Origin: JAGTVG01 sp963699805
GTDB taxonomy: Bacteria; Bacteroidota; Bacteroidia; Cytophagales; Cyclobacteriaceae
Assembly (NCBI GenBank): GCA_963699805.1
Contig: CAVOVH010000001.1
Coordinates: 496,001-560,000 of the forward strand
Direction: 5' to 3'
Length of the DNA: 64,000 nucleotides
In this document: piece after piece, positions 44,517 to 54,120 of the stretch
Position numbering within the stretch: position 1 is the first letter of the stretch
Layout of the letters: each line of letters begins with the position of its first letter
The notes under the pieces: model-generated
Told to the model about the DNA's origin: nothing
The model's input: the letters and a program-made list of their open reading frames with translations, nothing else
Databases searched by the model: none
Program-made: the position numbers and the translations under genes

Positions 44517-44909
44517 CTAATTCAGAATGGGAATATTCAGCTGTGTCTCCACATATTTAAAATAATAATACAATTTCCGGCTCACTTCCAACCCGTAATC
44601 TTCGCTGATATCGTAATTGATGGTGGAATTGAAAAACCTTCCATATCTGGAAGTGGTAGCCTTATAATTCCATGCCTGAACATACTGGTCATTCCAGGTG
44701 TCATAAAATTTGTAGGAACGATCCTCGGCTGGGCTCCACTGGGTCAAGAACCAGGTATCAAACCCGGGATCGAGCACCTCAAGTTCATATTCTGTTTTAT
44801 CTTCACTGGGCGGAATTACATTCTCATCCGTAATGATTACATGTGGTTGCGTTCCGGCGCATCCCCAGAATAAAAGGGGAACAAATAACATCATCCAAAG
44901 CCTTCTCAT
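44517..44909 (-). CDS. DUF6146-type lipoprotein
   Basis: 130 residues with a lipoprotein leader (MRRLWMMLFVPLLFWGC, Cys17). The mature part reads EYELEVLDPGFDTWFLTQWS, then WNDQYVQAWNYKATTSRYGR and FNSTINYDISEDYGLEVSRK, which matches my memory of DUF6146 proteins of Bacteroidota (a VLDPGFD/W core and a helical end). The function is unknown. It has an upstream gap of about 150 bases and the shared terminator downstream. Confidence 0.7.
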   Translation of the reverse strand: MRRLWMMLFVPLLFWGCAGTQPHVIITDENVIPPSEDKTEYELEVLDPGFDTWFLTQWSPAEDRSYKFYDTWNDQYVQAWNYKATTSRYGRFFNSTINYDISEDYGLEVSRKLYYYFKYVETQLNIPILN

Positions 44910-45061
44910 AATTTCTTCTTTTTAAGTTATCGTACATTTAATAAAACGAATCAGGGTGAATTAAGTTATTAACTCGCAGGGTGGTTGAAATGTTTCAGGA
45001 AGGTGTTTTCAGCAGGTTTTTTGTAGGAATATCATTTTAAAAAAAAGTCAGCCACATGTGA

Positions 45062-45442
45062 TCAGATCTTCTTTTGAAATCTAACAATGGCCAAACCGTC
45101 TGGTGTTTTGAATTCATCAATCAGACTGTAACCGGATTTCTGATATCGCCTGATGGCCGGTGGATTTTCCTTTCCCGTTTCCACATATATGTACCTGATT
45201 CCCGGTTCGCATTCCTCAACGGCCTTGATCAGCTTTCCGGTTAAGCCCTTCTTGAAATGGGATGGTTTCACGATCAACCTGCAGATGGTCAACGAAGCAG
45301 GATCTTCCTTTTCAAAGCTTATCACACCAACCTGGTAATTTTTAATCTGAAAACCAAAAAATATTTCAGAACTATTCTGGATAACCTGAAATCCCTGTTT
45401 TAAATACGGGTGGTCAGGATAACCGGTCAGATCCGCTTCCAT
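45062..45442 (-). CDS. GNAT-family N-acetyltransferase
   Basis: A short (126 residues) GNAT-fold protein. The acetyl-CoA motif A is seen as TICRLIVKPSHFKKGLTGKL, followed by RYIYVETGKENPPAIRRYQK and SGYSLIDEF, typical of the RimI-like fold end. The N-terminal strand is short, so the start at 45442 may be correct or slightly downstream. The substrate (small amine, antibiotic or protein N-terminus) is unknown. It stands alone between the DUF6146-type and permease genes. Confidence 0.75.
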   Translation of the reverse strand: MEADLTGYPDHPYLKQGFQVIQNSSEIFFGFQIKNYQVGVISFEKEDPASLTICRLIVKPSHFKKGLTGKLIKAVEECEPGIRYIYVETGKENPPAIRRYQKSGYSLIDEFKTPDGLAIVRFQKKI

Positions 45443-45581
45443 ATGTTAGGATTCCTTCTGCAATCTCTCCATCCTGGACGCGATGACTGGATCTTTATGG
45501 TTCAACTCGATAATCACTTATCATTTAAAATTATGATCAACTGGATTGATTCATATAAAATTATTTTTTTATCCTAAATTT

Positions 45582-47978
45582 TCACTCATACCGTAAAGCC
45601 TCTGTCGGATTCTTTCTGGCCGCCCTGATGGTTTGACTGCTGATGGCTATCAAGGCGATAAACAAAACCAACACTCCAACTGAGCAGAATATCGTCCAGG
45701 AAGGCGCCGGATTGTATGGATAATTTTCTTTCCATTTGATCAGCAAGTACCAGGTTATCGGAAAAGCGATAATGATCGACATGAATACCCAGGAGATAAA
45801 ATTTTTATTTAATAGTAGCAAAATATCCAGCCAGTATGCACCATTTACTTTGCGAATGCCTATTTCTCTTGTTCTGAGATCAATTAATGAAGATGAAAGA
45901 GAGAATAGACCAAGTGTTGCGATCAGCATAGAGATAATGGTAAATATTCTGCCGAGGCTAGCTTGAGAAAATTCCTGTGCATAGGTATTTTGATACTGAT
46001 CGTCATTAAATTCATAATCAAACACAAAGGATGGATAGACCTGATCCCATACCGATCGGGTATGCCGGATAGCCTGTTGCATCCTGTTTTCATCAATTTT
46101 TACCAATATTACCCAGTACCAGATCGGTTTCTGAAATAAAACCATTGGTTTGATCTTTTGATTGAGTGGGGAAAAATTAAAATCCCTGACGACTCCGCGG
46201 ATCTTGCCCCCGAAGAAAATACTATCCATCGTGAAATTTAGTTTAAAATCTCTGCCTATTACTTCTTCCGGAGTATCAAAACCAAGAAACCTGACTGCCG
46301 ATTCGTTCAGTATGTAATCTTCGTTATATAGAGAGGGATCAAAAGGGGAGAAATTTTCACCGCTGATCAGTTCAAGGCTAAAAAAATCAATGAAGTTATC
46401 ATCCACCGGTAACACATAAAGAGAGCGCTTTTTTATCTCGTCTGGAACTCCCCCCATATCGAAATCCATCACATCCATGGTCTGACCGGAGGGTTCTTCC
46501 ATAATACCGGTCACGGATAAAACCGAAGGATCCTCCAACAGACGTTCTTTGAATTCAAAATATTTTTCCTTCTGTGCCCAATTCAATCCATCAAGTACGA
46601 GAATAGGTCCTTCATGGACTCCAAGCCTGCGGTCATACATGAATTCTTTCTGTTGATGGATATAAATCGCGCTGATAAAAAGGATGATGGAAATCGAAAA
46701 CTGGAAAACGACCAGGCTTTTTTTCAATCCTGCATTTTTACTAAGTAAGGAAAATCGCCGGGTAATGGATACGCATTCTGATTGCCTGAAATATATTGAC
46801 AGGATCGAGGCCTGAACTCCCGTATTTACTAGGGAAGCAAAAATAATTAAGGCAACGGATAAAATAACGGTAAAAACAAGGGTGTTAGTATGAATTGACA
46901 CAGGTATCAGATCGTGGAAAATGAAAGGTATCAATCCGATTACAACCATGGCAATCAGAAGGGTCATACCATTGTAAAGGATCGATTCCATCAGCAGGTT
47001 TTTCAGGATCATAAAATGATTGGTCCCAAGAATATTACTGATCATATACATTTTCTGACGCTTGGAAAGTAAAACCAGATTCAGATTCACATAATTGATC
47101 AGTGCCAGAACATAGATGATAAAAGCGATTAGTGTAAAAGAAACGACCGATCTTATGCTGCCATTTTTTTCTATTTCTCTATCCTTGGTGGAATATAGAT
47201 GGATATCAACAATAGGTTGTAGATGGGGTATGATTGTCTTTTGTTCATCTTCGGGGATATATTTCCTGGAAAAGTTTTTGAAATGATCAAGGATCGAATC
47301 AGGACCGGTGTTTTTCTGAAGCAGGAAATAGGTATATGCCCATCCCTGAAAGGTCTCAGGATCTTCCATAGAGACCAGCATATCCGGGTGGAAATGCGAG
47401 TTTTTGGAAAGATCTTTAAAGATCCCCGTTACCTGATATCCCTGGAATTCCACATCATAGATCCCGGCCAGATCCAGTATTTTACCGAGGATGGGTTTAG
47501 AGGAAAAGTACTTTTCAAACAGACTTTCTGATAGCAGGATGGAATGAGGTTCATTCAGGGCGGTTTCCCTTTTACCACTCACAAGATAAATGTCAAATAC
47601 TTCGAGCATTTCCGGATTAGCCTGAAAAGCATTATCCGAATAAAATTTAATATTATTATATTTCAAAGAGGTGTGTCCCATTGGTGAAAAGCGTGCCATC
47701 CTTTCAATGGAAGGGAAGAAAGATGGCATTTGGTTGACCCAGGATTGCCAGTTACGGGCAAAATGTGATTCATGACCATCAGTGTTTTTAACTTCCAGGG
47801 TTAAGCGAAAAATCCTGTCTGCATTGGAATGAAATCGGTCATAACTTAATTCATATCTCACCCAGGCTCCAATAATCAATACACATATAATTCCAATCGA
47901 GAGTCCGGAGATATTGATCAGGGAGAAAAGACGATCTCTCACAATCCTTCTGAACGCTAGCTTTATAAAGAAGGGCAT
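45582..47978 (-). CDS. FtsX/MacB-type ABC transporter permease
   Basis: 798 residues from the ATG at 47976-47978, chosen because PFFIKLAFRRIVRDRLFSL is the usual family start; nine codons precede it in frame. A first helix (LINISGLSIGIICVLIIGAW) is followed by a large extracytoplasmic MacB-type domain and an FtsX core (VVSFTLIAFIIYVLALINYV). A second periplasmic domain and second FtsX core follow (IISMLIATLGLFSLSSSLI, GIRKVNGAYWLDILLLLNKN). The C-terminus NPTEALRYE is typical of Bacteroidota exporters. No ABC ATPase is encoded next to it. It probably exports a peptide, lipoprotein or antimicrobial, or senses them, with an ATPase from elsewhere. Confidence 0.9.
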   Translation of the reverse strand: MPFFIKLAFRRIVRDRLFSLINISGLSIGIICVLIIGAWVRYELSYDRFHSNADRIFRLTLEVKNTDGHESHFARNWQSWVNQMPSFFPSIERMARFSPMGHTSLKYNNIKFYSDNAFQANPEMLEVFDIYLVSGKRETALNEPHSILLSESLFEKYFSSKPILGKILDLAGIYDVEFQGYQVTGIFKDLSKNSHFHPDMLVSMEDPETFQGWAYTYFLLQKNTGPDSILDHFKNFSRKYIPEDEQKTIIPHLQPIVDIHLYSTKDREIEKNGSIRSVVSFTLIAFIIYVLALINYVNLNLVLLSKRQKMYMISNILGTNHFMILKNLLMESILYNGMTLLIAMVVIGLIPFIFHDLIPVSIHTNTLVFTVILSVALIIFASLVNTGVQASILSIYFRQSECVSITRRFSLLSKNAGLKKSLVVFQFSISIILFISAIYIHQQKEFMYDRRLGVHEGPILVLDGLNWAQKEKYFEFKERLLEDPSVLSVTGIMEEPSGQTMDVMDFDMGGVPDEIKKRSLYVLPVDDNFIDFFSLELISGENFSPFDPSLYNEDYILNESAVRFLGFDTPEEVIGRDFKLNFTMDSIFFGGKIRGVVRDFNFSPLNQKIKPMVLFQKPIWYWVILVKIDENRMQQAIRHTRSVWDQVYPSFVFDYEFNDDQYQNTYAQEFSQASLGRIFTIISMLIATLGLFSLSSSLIDLRTREIGIRKVNGAYWLDILLLLNKNFISWVFMSIIIAFPITWYLLIKWKENYPYNPAPSWTIFCSVGVLVLFIALIAISSQTIRAARKNPTEALRYE

Positions 47979-48005
47979 AGATTTGTGATCAAGCCATATA
48001 AACAA

Positions 48006-48496
48006 GCCATATAAAATAGAATAAATCTACATAAAGATCATTTAAAATTCTTTAGGATGAAAAATCCTGTTCTTAATAAATGTTAAATGAGCTTACATTT
48101 TATTTTAGCAAATAATATTTATATGCAAAGAACCTTATGTATTTAATCCGGTGTGAGAAATTGGATACTCATACTTCATCTGAAACGATCTCTAATTAAA
48201 GTCTGAAACTGGAAATTTTTTATAAGCGTGAACAAGGGTTTTTTTTGTAAAGGAATTTCATTTTATTTTTCTATTTCACCTTTCCTCCATTCGTTTGATA
48301 CCTTCTGCTTTAATAATCATTTTAACAAATCTTAACGTCAAATGTTAAACTATGCTTAATCACTGATCGTATTCTTTTATGAATCTTTTATATAAAAATA
48401 AGTATTGAGTATGTTCAATTAGGTGGCACCGGAAAAATGAATGAATAATTTTAAGTAAGCCATTTAATGTATAGGAATTGAATGATAAAATAAATT
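48006..48496. other. AT-rich intergenic region between divergent genes
   Basis: No gene seen. The region is strongly AT-rich and probably contains the promoters of the permease and the DUF4142 gene. No repeat or hairpin of note. Confidence 0.5.
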
Positions 48497-49048
48497 ATGA
48501 AAAAGATAATATTACTTATAATGGTAGCTGGTTTTTTGTTTTCCTGCAATCCAAAAAAGCCGGAAGCGAAGGAAGAAAAGAAACCCGAAATAGAGGTTGG
48601 TGTTCAGGATGAAATATCCGACAAAGACCTGAAAGACCTGGTAATTTATGCCATGATCAATAACCGGCTCCAAGCGGCCCTGGCTGAACTGGCCGACCAA
48701 CAAAGTAAAGATCCATTGTTCCAAGTCTTTTGCGAAATGATCATCAATAATCATCAGCAATTTCAATATTATGACGGAATTTTGGCACTGTCCTTCGATA
48801 TAGAAATTCCCCAGGGACTCACACCAGATGCGCAGGCAGAATATGAACGGATAAAAAGCCTGCCACCCAATGAATTTGACAAGGAATTTGTGGACCTGAT
48901 CATTAAAACACACAAGGAAGATATTACCAGGATGGATCGTTTACTGGCTGCCGAAAATGAAGTGTTGGAAAGAGGGATGGTGGAAGAGATGCATGATTCC
49001 CTCGTCAAACACCTTCAATATGCCGAACATATCAAGGAAAATCTGTAA
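48497..49048 (+). CDS. DUF4142-type helical lipoprotein
   Basis: 183 residues with a lipoprotein leader (MKKIILLIMVAGFLFSC, Cys17) and a Lys/Glu-rich linker. The rest is a four-helix bundle: YAMINNRLQAALAELADQQS, CEMIINNHQQFQYYDGILAL, KEFVDLIIKTHKEDITRMDR, and EEMHDSLVKHLQYAEHIKEN. The FVDLIIKTHKED and final HLQYAEHI helices fit the ferritin-like DUF4142 family, which has no known activity. It is probably periplasmic. An inverted repeat between it and the converging Gfo/Idh/MocA gene may end transcription. Confidence 0.75.
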   Translation: MKKIILLIMVAGFLFSCNPKKPEAKEEKKPEIEVGVQDEISDKDLKDLVIYAMINNRLQAALAELADQQSKDPLFQVFCEMIINNHQQFQYYDGILALSFDIEIPQGLTPDAQAEYERIKSLPPNEFDKEFVDLIIKTHKEDITRMDRLLAAENEVLERGMVEEMHDSLVKHLQYAEHIKENL

Positions 49049-49147
49049 TAAGGATTTTATTTAGGAATGGAGTTATTATTGGCGAAATGACTTTAATAAA
49101 AATACACCAATGATGGATAGAGGGGTTGAAACGGAAATGTGATATCC

Positions 49148-49183
49148 GGAGAGTAGGTTGATGGAATGATCATTCCTACTCTC
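49148..49183. terminator. Hairpin between convergent genes
   Basis: A stem of about nine bases (GAGAGTAGG at 49149-49157, CCTACTCTC at 49175-49183) with a 17-base loop. There is no clear T run on either strand, so termination efficiency is doubtful, but the location between two convergent genes fits. Confidence 0.45.
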
Positions 49184-49199
49184 TGGTATCAGCATTTTC

Positions 49200-50576
49200 T
49201 CAGATATTATTGGTTATGACATACGGGGGTCTGTATTTCCGAGTCATCATTCTATCTGCATCTTCATCGTTTATGAATCTTTCCTTGTTTCCATCGAAAT
49301 TCAGACTCCGTCCAAGCCGGTAGGATATATTCGCCAGCAATGGAAGATCAGAGGAGATCACTCCTTCTTCAATAGGACAGGTCAGATCGGATTTATTTCT
49401 GGATCGTACTGCAGTAATGAAGTTACTGTAGTGACCACCCCCACCGGGTGCTGCTAGGTATCCAACAACTTTATCCTCTTCTTCACCGGGTGATTCACTG
49501 CTGGGGCCTGGTTCTCCATCCCGACCCAGATAGGTTTTCCAGGTGGAGCCGTCTAATTCCATCCATCCTTCAGTTCCATAGAAAAGATTGCCAATTTTTA
49601 CATCCAGGTTGTCTTCCCCCGCTGTATATAAGCCTCTTACTTCAAACTGGATCATTCGGCCATCAGCATATTCCATCACCGCTGTCTGTGTATTGGCAGT
49701 TTCCTGATCGCAGTCCTTCCATTTATAATATCCGCCTGATGAACTGATCTTTACGGGATGTTCCTTCACATTCAATCCCCAGCGGGCAATGTCCCATTGG
49801 TGAGGTCCCTGGTTGCCGATATCACCGTTACCTGTGTTCCAGAACCAATGCCAGTTGTAGTGAAATTTTTTCTCGTTATAGGGATACATATCGGCAGGAC
49901 CAATCCATAGGTCATAGTGAACACCCTCCGGCACCTCACTGTCCGGGGCCCGGCCGAATGAATCACGTGGCTTAAAACACAGACCTCTTGCCATGTAAAC
50001 GTCACCAATGCCTCCGTTGTGAAGAAACTGGATGGCCTTCCGTACATTTTCGATTGAGCGGTTCTGAAATCCAGCCTGCACGATCCGGTCATATTTATTG
50101 GCTGCTTCGATCATCTTTTTACCTTCCCAGACATCATGGTTTGAAGGTTTCTCAACATAGACATCCTTTCCAGCCTGGACTGCCCAGATAGTGGCCAGTG
50201 CATGCCAGTGATTGGGAGTAGCGATCGAAACAGCATCGATGTCCTTGTCATCGAATACTTTTCTGAGATCATATTCCGTTCCTGGTTTTACTCCTTGAAT
50301 GTCCTCGATCGCTTTTACTCTCTCTGCCCATAGGTTCTCATCAATGTCACAAATGGTTTTCACATATACGTTCTCATTGGCAGCCATTTCTGCCCACCTG
50401 CGTAAATGGCCGAAACCCTGACCTCGTGTACCAATCACGCTCATTTGAATACGGTCATTGGCGCCCATGATGGACCTGTAACTCCTGGCACTGAATGCCA
50501 TGGAACCGGTTGCCAGTGAGAGTCCGGCAGTACCTAGGGCCGTATTGCGGATAAATTTTCTTCTGGAATTATTCAT
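49200..50576 (-). CDS. Tat-exported Gfo/Idh/MocA family oxidoreductase
   Basis: A 458-residue enzyme with a Tat leader (NSRRKFIRNTALGTAGLSLA). The Rossmann loop is VIGTRGQGFGHL, a variant of the glycine-rich turn. The border reads IATPNHWHALA and the EKP motif is in VYVEKPSNHDV. The central GNGDIGNQGPHQWDIARWGL holds the expected Asp/His residues. The domain includes a Trp-rich insertion (NWHWFWNTG). It belongs to the long exported group. A periplasmic sugar or glycoside is the probable substrate. It is alone on the minus strand, with 380 bases of noncoding DNA before it. Confidence 0.9.
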   Translation of the reverse strand: MNNSRRKFIRNTALGTAGLSLATGSMAFSARSYRSIMGANDRIQMSVIGTRGQGFGHLRRWAEMAANENVYVKTICDIDENLWAERVKAIEDIQGVKPGTEYDLRKVFDDKDIDAVSIATPNHWHALATIWAVQAGKDVYVEKPSNHDVWEGKKMIEAANKYDRIVQAGFQNRSIENVRKAIQFLHNGGIGDVYMARGLCFKPRDSFGRAPDSEVPEGVHYDLWIGPADMYPYNEKKFHYNWHWFWNTGNGDIGNQGPHQWDIARWGLNVKEHPVKISSSGGYYKWKDCDQETANTQTAVMEYADGRMIQFEVRGLYTAGEDNLDVKIGNLFYGTEGWMELDGSTWKTYLGRDGEPGPSSESPGEEEDKVVGYLAAPGGGGHYSNFITAVRSRNKSDLTCPIEEGVISSDLPLLANISYRLGRSLNFDGNKERFINDEDADRMMTRKYRPPYVITNNI

Positions 50577-50957
50577 AGTAAATTGTATTTTTTAAAAAAG
50601 GTGATTATTAATCGTAATAAATAAACTTAATTACTCCAATTTTTCATATACTTTTTATAAATATGGGAGATAATCAGCATCTAACTAATTCATATTCAAT
50701 ATGATACGTCAAGGAATTAATTTTCGATAAGCACAATTTTAAAAACTCATTTTCAGGCCAAAGTATAAATTCTTTACCAATTAAAATCAATGAATTTCTT
50801 TTAAAGTTAAAAGAAATTGTGCTACATCGGGACCTTGGGCGAAAAATTTGTGAACTTTTCGGATTAAGTTCCGACGAAATAAAACAAAATCCAATTTTTT
50901 AACGGACAGAACCTGATATAAATTGAAATAATCCAAAAAATTAATGTCTGATCAAGA
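50577..50957. other. Intergenic region with a coding-like fragment
   Basis: A plus-strand open frame at 50705-50902 has no start codon but reads as protein (KINEFLLKLKEIVLHRDLGR, then CELFGLSSDEIKQNPIF, ending TAA). It looks like the C-terminal end of a lost gene. The rest is AT-rich and probably holds the promoter of the minus-strand gene. Confidence 0.35.
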
Positions 50958-51725
50958 TTAAACTGCGGTCCATCCTCCATCAATCAATATTGTTTCGCCC
51001 GTAATCATGGAAGAGGCGGGGGAGGCCAGGAAGACCACTACACTTGAAACTTCCTGGGGAATGCCGATCCTGCCCAGTTGTATTTTTGACAACACATTCG
51101 ATTTGAATTCCGGGTCAGCCAGCCAGGGTTCTGTTCCGGGAGTTTCAATAAACGTAGGCGCCACTGCGTTCACATTGATGTTATATTTGGCCCATTCAAC
51201 GGCAAAACAACGCGTCAAATGTCGAATACCCGCTTTTGTCATGCAATAGACAGATTCAGCGGGGAGGGCAATATAACCTGCCTGGGAGCTTAAATTGATG
51301 ATTTTACCGGATTTGTTACGGATCATATACTTCCCAACAGCCTGGCTGGTAAAATAGGTCCCTTTCAGATTCACAGCAACGGTAAGGTCGAAATCCGATT
51401 CTGTATAATCTTCAATTAAATTGGAAGGAGCTATGCCAGCATTGTTGACAAGAATGTCGATTTTGCCAAATACTTCAATGGTTTTCTCTACCGCCTTATG
51501 GATTTGATGCGTATCAGAGACATCCATCTGCAGGGGAATGACCTCACGGCCCAACCTTCGGATTTCTTCAGTCACCCCATTATCCTGCTGAACCTCCCTT
51601 AATCCAAGGGCAATGTTTGCTCCTGCTTCTGCTAGTGCCAATGCACAGGATCTCCCGATACCTCTTGCTGCGCCTGTGATTAGCGCGGTTTTACCTTTCA
51701 CATGAAAATCAAGTAATTGTCCCAT
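50958..51725 (-). CDS. SDR family oxidoreductase (glucose/gluconate dehydrogenase type)
   Basis: A 255-residue classical short-chain dehydrogenase. Motifs are GKTALITGAARGIGRSCALA (about residues 11-30), LVNNAGIAP, IINLSSQAGYI with the Ser, and YCMTKAGIRHL with the Tyr and Lys. The last strand is ITGETILIDGGWT. The wording resembles 2-deoxy-D-gluconate 3-dehydrogenase (KduD) or gluconate 5-dehydrogenase types, so a sugar-acid substrate is plausible. It lies head to head with the next plus-strand Gfo/Idh/MocA gene with 131 bases between starts. Confidence 0.88.
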   Translation of the reverse strand: MGQLLDFHVKGKTALITGAARGIGRSCALALAEAGANIALGLREVQQDNGVTEEIRRLGREVIPLQMDVSDTHQIHKAVEKTIEVFGKIDILVNNAGIAPSNLIEDYTESDFDLTVAVNLKGTYFTSQAVGKYMIRNKSGKIINLSSQAGYIALPAESVYCMTKAGIRHLTRCFAVEWAKYNINVNAVAPTFIETPGTEPWLADPEFKSNVLSKIQLGRIGIPQEVSSVVVFLASPASSMITGETILIDGGWTAV

Positions 51726-51856
51726 CCTGATAGTTTATTTTTATTAAGCTACAAATTATCATGTAAGTAAAAAAAATTGAAAATCGAAAAATTAGTTTTT
51801 AAATTAATGCGTTATTTTTACCAGAACCTTGAAATTAAAATTTTAAATTAAATAAA

Positions 51857-53161
51857 ATGAAAAACAAGGAAATATTGAAAACAAGAAGGAAATTTTTAAA
51901 ATCATCTGGAACTGCGGCGCTGGGCTCTACCGTAGCCTTGAATTTTATTGTCCCTAAAGTATCCAAAGCGCTGAATAATGATACACTGAAAGTCGGCCTG
52001 ATCGGATGCGGAGGAAGGGGAACCGGTGCAGCAAATCAGGCATTGAATGCTGATGCCAACGTTGTATTATCAGCCATGGCAGATATTTTTAAAGACAGAC
52101 TGGAAGAATCGATTGTCAACCTGAAAGAACTGCATGGTGATAAAGTTAAGGTGAGCAATCAAAACAAATTTATCGGTTTTGATGCCTACCAGAAATTAAT
52201 TGATTCAGACGTGGATGTAGTGATATTGACTACGCCTCCGGTCTTTCGGCCTCTTCATCTCGAAAAGGCTGTAGCCGCAGGAAAACATATATTTTGTGAA
52301 AAACCAATGGCAGTGGATGCCCCGGGGATCCGTCGGGCCATGGAGGCTGCTAAAAAAGCGAAAGAAAAAAATCTTTCCCTGGTATCAGGGTTTTGCTGGC
52401 GATACCATACACCCAAACGGGAGACTTTCGGTAAGATACTTAGTGGCGATATAGGTGATGTGCATACCATCTATAATACTTACAATACCGGGGAATTGTG
52501 GTCCAAACCCTGGCAGCCCGAATGGACTGATATGGAGAAAAAGATGAGGAACTGGCTTTATTATAACTGGATCTCAGGAGATCATATTGTAGAACAGGCC
52601 ATCCACAGCATTGATATGGGTTCATGGGCTTTAAATGACCTGCAACCCAAATCCGTAACAGCTACTGGTGGAAGGCAGGTACGGATCGAAGAAATTTATG
52701 GAAATATCTTTGATCATTTTGGCGTTGTATTTGATTATGACAATGGTGCGAAAGCTTTCCACTTCAGCCGACAGCAGAAAAATTGCTCCCGGAGCTATGC
52801 TGTGGAAATGTGGGGTACGGAAGGGAGATGCGTGGTGGATGTAATTCGACGCCAGCATGAAATATTTGGGAAAAATCCCTGGAGATATCGTGGGGAAGGA
52901 AACGATATGTACCAGCAGGAACATGATGAGCTGTTTACGTCGATCAGGAATAATGAACCAATCTATAATGGTGACTGGATGTTACAAAGCAATATGATGG
53001 CCATCATGGGACGTATGGCAGCCTATACCGGTCAAACCATTACATATGAGGAAGCGTGGAATTCTGAAGAAAGCCTGGGTCCTGATCCTGAAGATTTTAC
53101 ATGGGAACTGGTTTTTGATGGTCCTCCGGTGGCTAAACCTGGAATAACAAAATTCATTTAA
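51857..53161 (+). CDS. Tat-exported Gfo/Idh/MocA family oxidoreductase
   Basis: 434 residues with a Tat leader (KTRRKFLKSSGTAALGST). The Rossmann loop is VGLIGCGGRGTGA. The usual PDHWH border is replaced by LTTPPVFRPLH. The EKP motif (IFCEKPMAVD) is intact. The sequence SGDHIVEQAIHSIDMGSWAL contains the Asp/His pair. The C-terminal sequence with FAKDFSRQQ-like FHFSRQQKNCSRSYAVEMWG is that of the long, exported group. The replaced border motif may reflect a different substrate. It is followed by a terminator but also by a TIM-barrel gene 53 bases later. Confidence 0.9.
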   Translation: MKNKEILKTRRKFLKSSGTAALGSTVALNFIVPKVSKALNNDTLKVGLIGCGGRGTGAANQALNADANVVLSAMADIFKDRLEESIVNLKELHGDKVKVSNQNKFIGFDAYQKLIDSDVDVVILTTPPVFRPLHLEKAVAAGKHIFCEKPMAVDAPGIRRAMEAAKKAKEKNLSLVSGFCWRYHTPKRETFGKILSGDIGDVHTIYNTYNTGELWSKPWQPEWTDMEKKMRNWLYYNWISGDHIVEQAIHSIDMGSWALNDLQPKSVTATGGRQVRIEEIYGNIFDHFGVVFDYDNGAKAFHFSRQQKNCSRSYAVEMWGTEGRCVVDVIRRQHEIFGKNPWRYRGEGNDMYQQEHDELFTSIRNNEPIYNGDWMLQSNMMAIMGRMAAYTGQTITYEEAWNSEESLGPDPEDFTWELVFDGPPVAKPGITKFI

Positions 53162-53173
53162 ATTGATACAATC

Positions 53174-53196
53174 CCCGGTCTTGACCGGGTTTTTTT
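53174..53196 (+). terminator. Strong intrinsic terminator
   Basis: A six-base stem CCCGGT (53174-53179) with ACCGGG (53184-53189), a CTTG loop, and seven T residues. It lies 12 bases after the Gfo/Idh/MocA stop and before the next gene, so those two genes may be transcribed apart or with partial read-through. Confidence 0.85.
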
Positions 53197-53214
53197 AAAA
53201 TCAGATAATTACTC

Positions 53215-54120
53215 ATGAACCGTAAAAAATTTATTAAAACCAGTCTCGGAATTGCAGGGGCAGGAGTGGTGGTACCAAATGTATTTGCGGAAAATTCAGG
53301 TTCTGCAACCTCCGAAAAGACCAGGATCAAAAAATCATTGAAATTTGGCATGGTCAAGGAGGAGCTTTCAATTGAGGAAAAATTCAGGATGTTGAAAGAT
53401 CTTGGGTTTGATGGCGTGGAAATGGACAGCCCCAATGAATTAAGCAACAGTGAAATAGTTGCTGCCAGGGATAAGACCGGCCTTGAAATTCCGGGAGTAA
53501 TCAATTCGGTCCACTGGAAATCCCCCTTATCCCATCCTGATCCATTGGTAAGGAAAGAATGTTTCGATTCCATGATAACGGCATTAAATGATTGCAAAGA
53601 ATATGGGGGGACGACCGTGCTGCTGGTCCCAGGTGTCGTGAATGAAGATATTTCTTATGAAGACGCTTATATCCGGTCTCAGCAGGAAATCCGAAATCTG
53701 GTTCCCTATGCCAGGGAGACCGGCGTAAAAATAGCCATTGAAAACGTATGGAATAACCTCCTGATCAGTCCGTTAGAAGCAGCCAGGTATCTGGATGAAA
53801 TCAACAGTCCGATGGTAGGCTGGTATTTTGATATCGGGAACATCATTAGATACGGATGGCCTGAACATTGGATCAGATCCCTGAACAGGCGGATTCTGAA
53901 GTTGGACGTGAAGGAGTATAGCCGGGAAAAGCAACGGAATGAGGGTGTTGGGAAAGGTTTTGATGTAGAATTGACGGAAGGGGATAATAACTGGCCTGTA
54001 GTTAATCAGGCACTTGTAGACATTGGATATAGTGGCTGGGCTTCGGCCGAAGTTCCAGGTGGTGACCGGAAACGGATCGAGCAGATATCGATGTTGATGG
54101 ATAAAATTTTTAGAAGTTAA
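53215..54120 (+). CDS. Exported sugar phosphate isomerase/epimerase (TIM barrel)
   Basis: A 301-residue TIM-barrel protein with an N-terminal leader (MNRKKFIKTSLGIAGAGVVV), Tat-like but with RK instead of RR. Barrel landmarks are LGFDGVEMDSPN, PGVINSVHWKSPL, TTVLLVPGVVNEDI, GVKIAIENVWNN, GWYFDIGNIIRYGWPEHW, LKLDVKEYSRE and WASAEVPGGDR. The His/Glu/Asp ligands of the xylose-isomerase-like family are at the strand ends. It follows the Gfo/Idh/MocA gene with a terminator between, and is followed by its own hairpin. Periplasmic sugar or keto-glycoside rearrangement is likely; the substrate is unknown. Confidence 0.87.
   Translation: MNRKKFIKTSLGIAGAGVVVPNVFAENSGSATSEKTRIKKSLKFGMVKEELSIEEKFRMLKDLGFDGVEMDSPNELSNSEIVAARDKTGLEIPGVINSVHWKSPLSHPDPLVRKECFDSMITALNDCKEYGGTTVLLVPGVVNEDISYEDAYIRSQQEIRNLVPYARETGVKIAIENVWNNLLISPLEAARYLDEINSPMVGWYFDIGNIIRYGWPEHWIRSLNRRILKLDVKEYSREKQRNEGVGKGFDVELTEGDNNWPVVNQALVDIGYSGWASAEVPGGDRKRIEQISMLMDKIFRS

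Noticed and set aside
46000..48005. Possible missing ABC ATPase gene partner of the FtsX-type permease
   Set aside because: No Walker A, signature or Walker B motif of an ABC ATPase was found in flanking frames, so no such gene is claimed.
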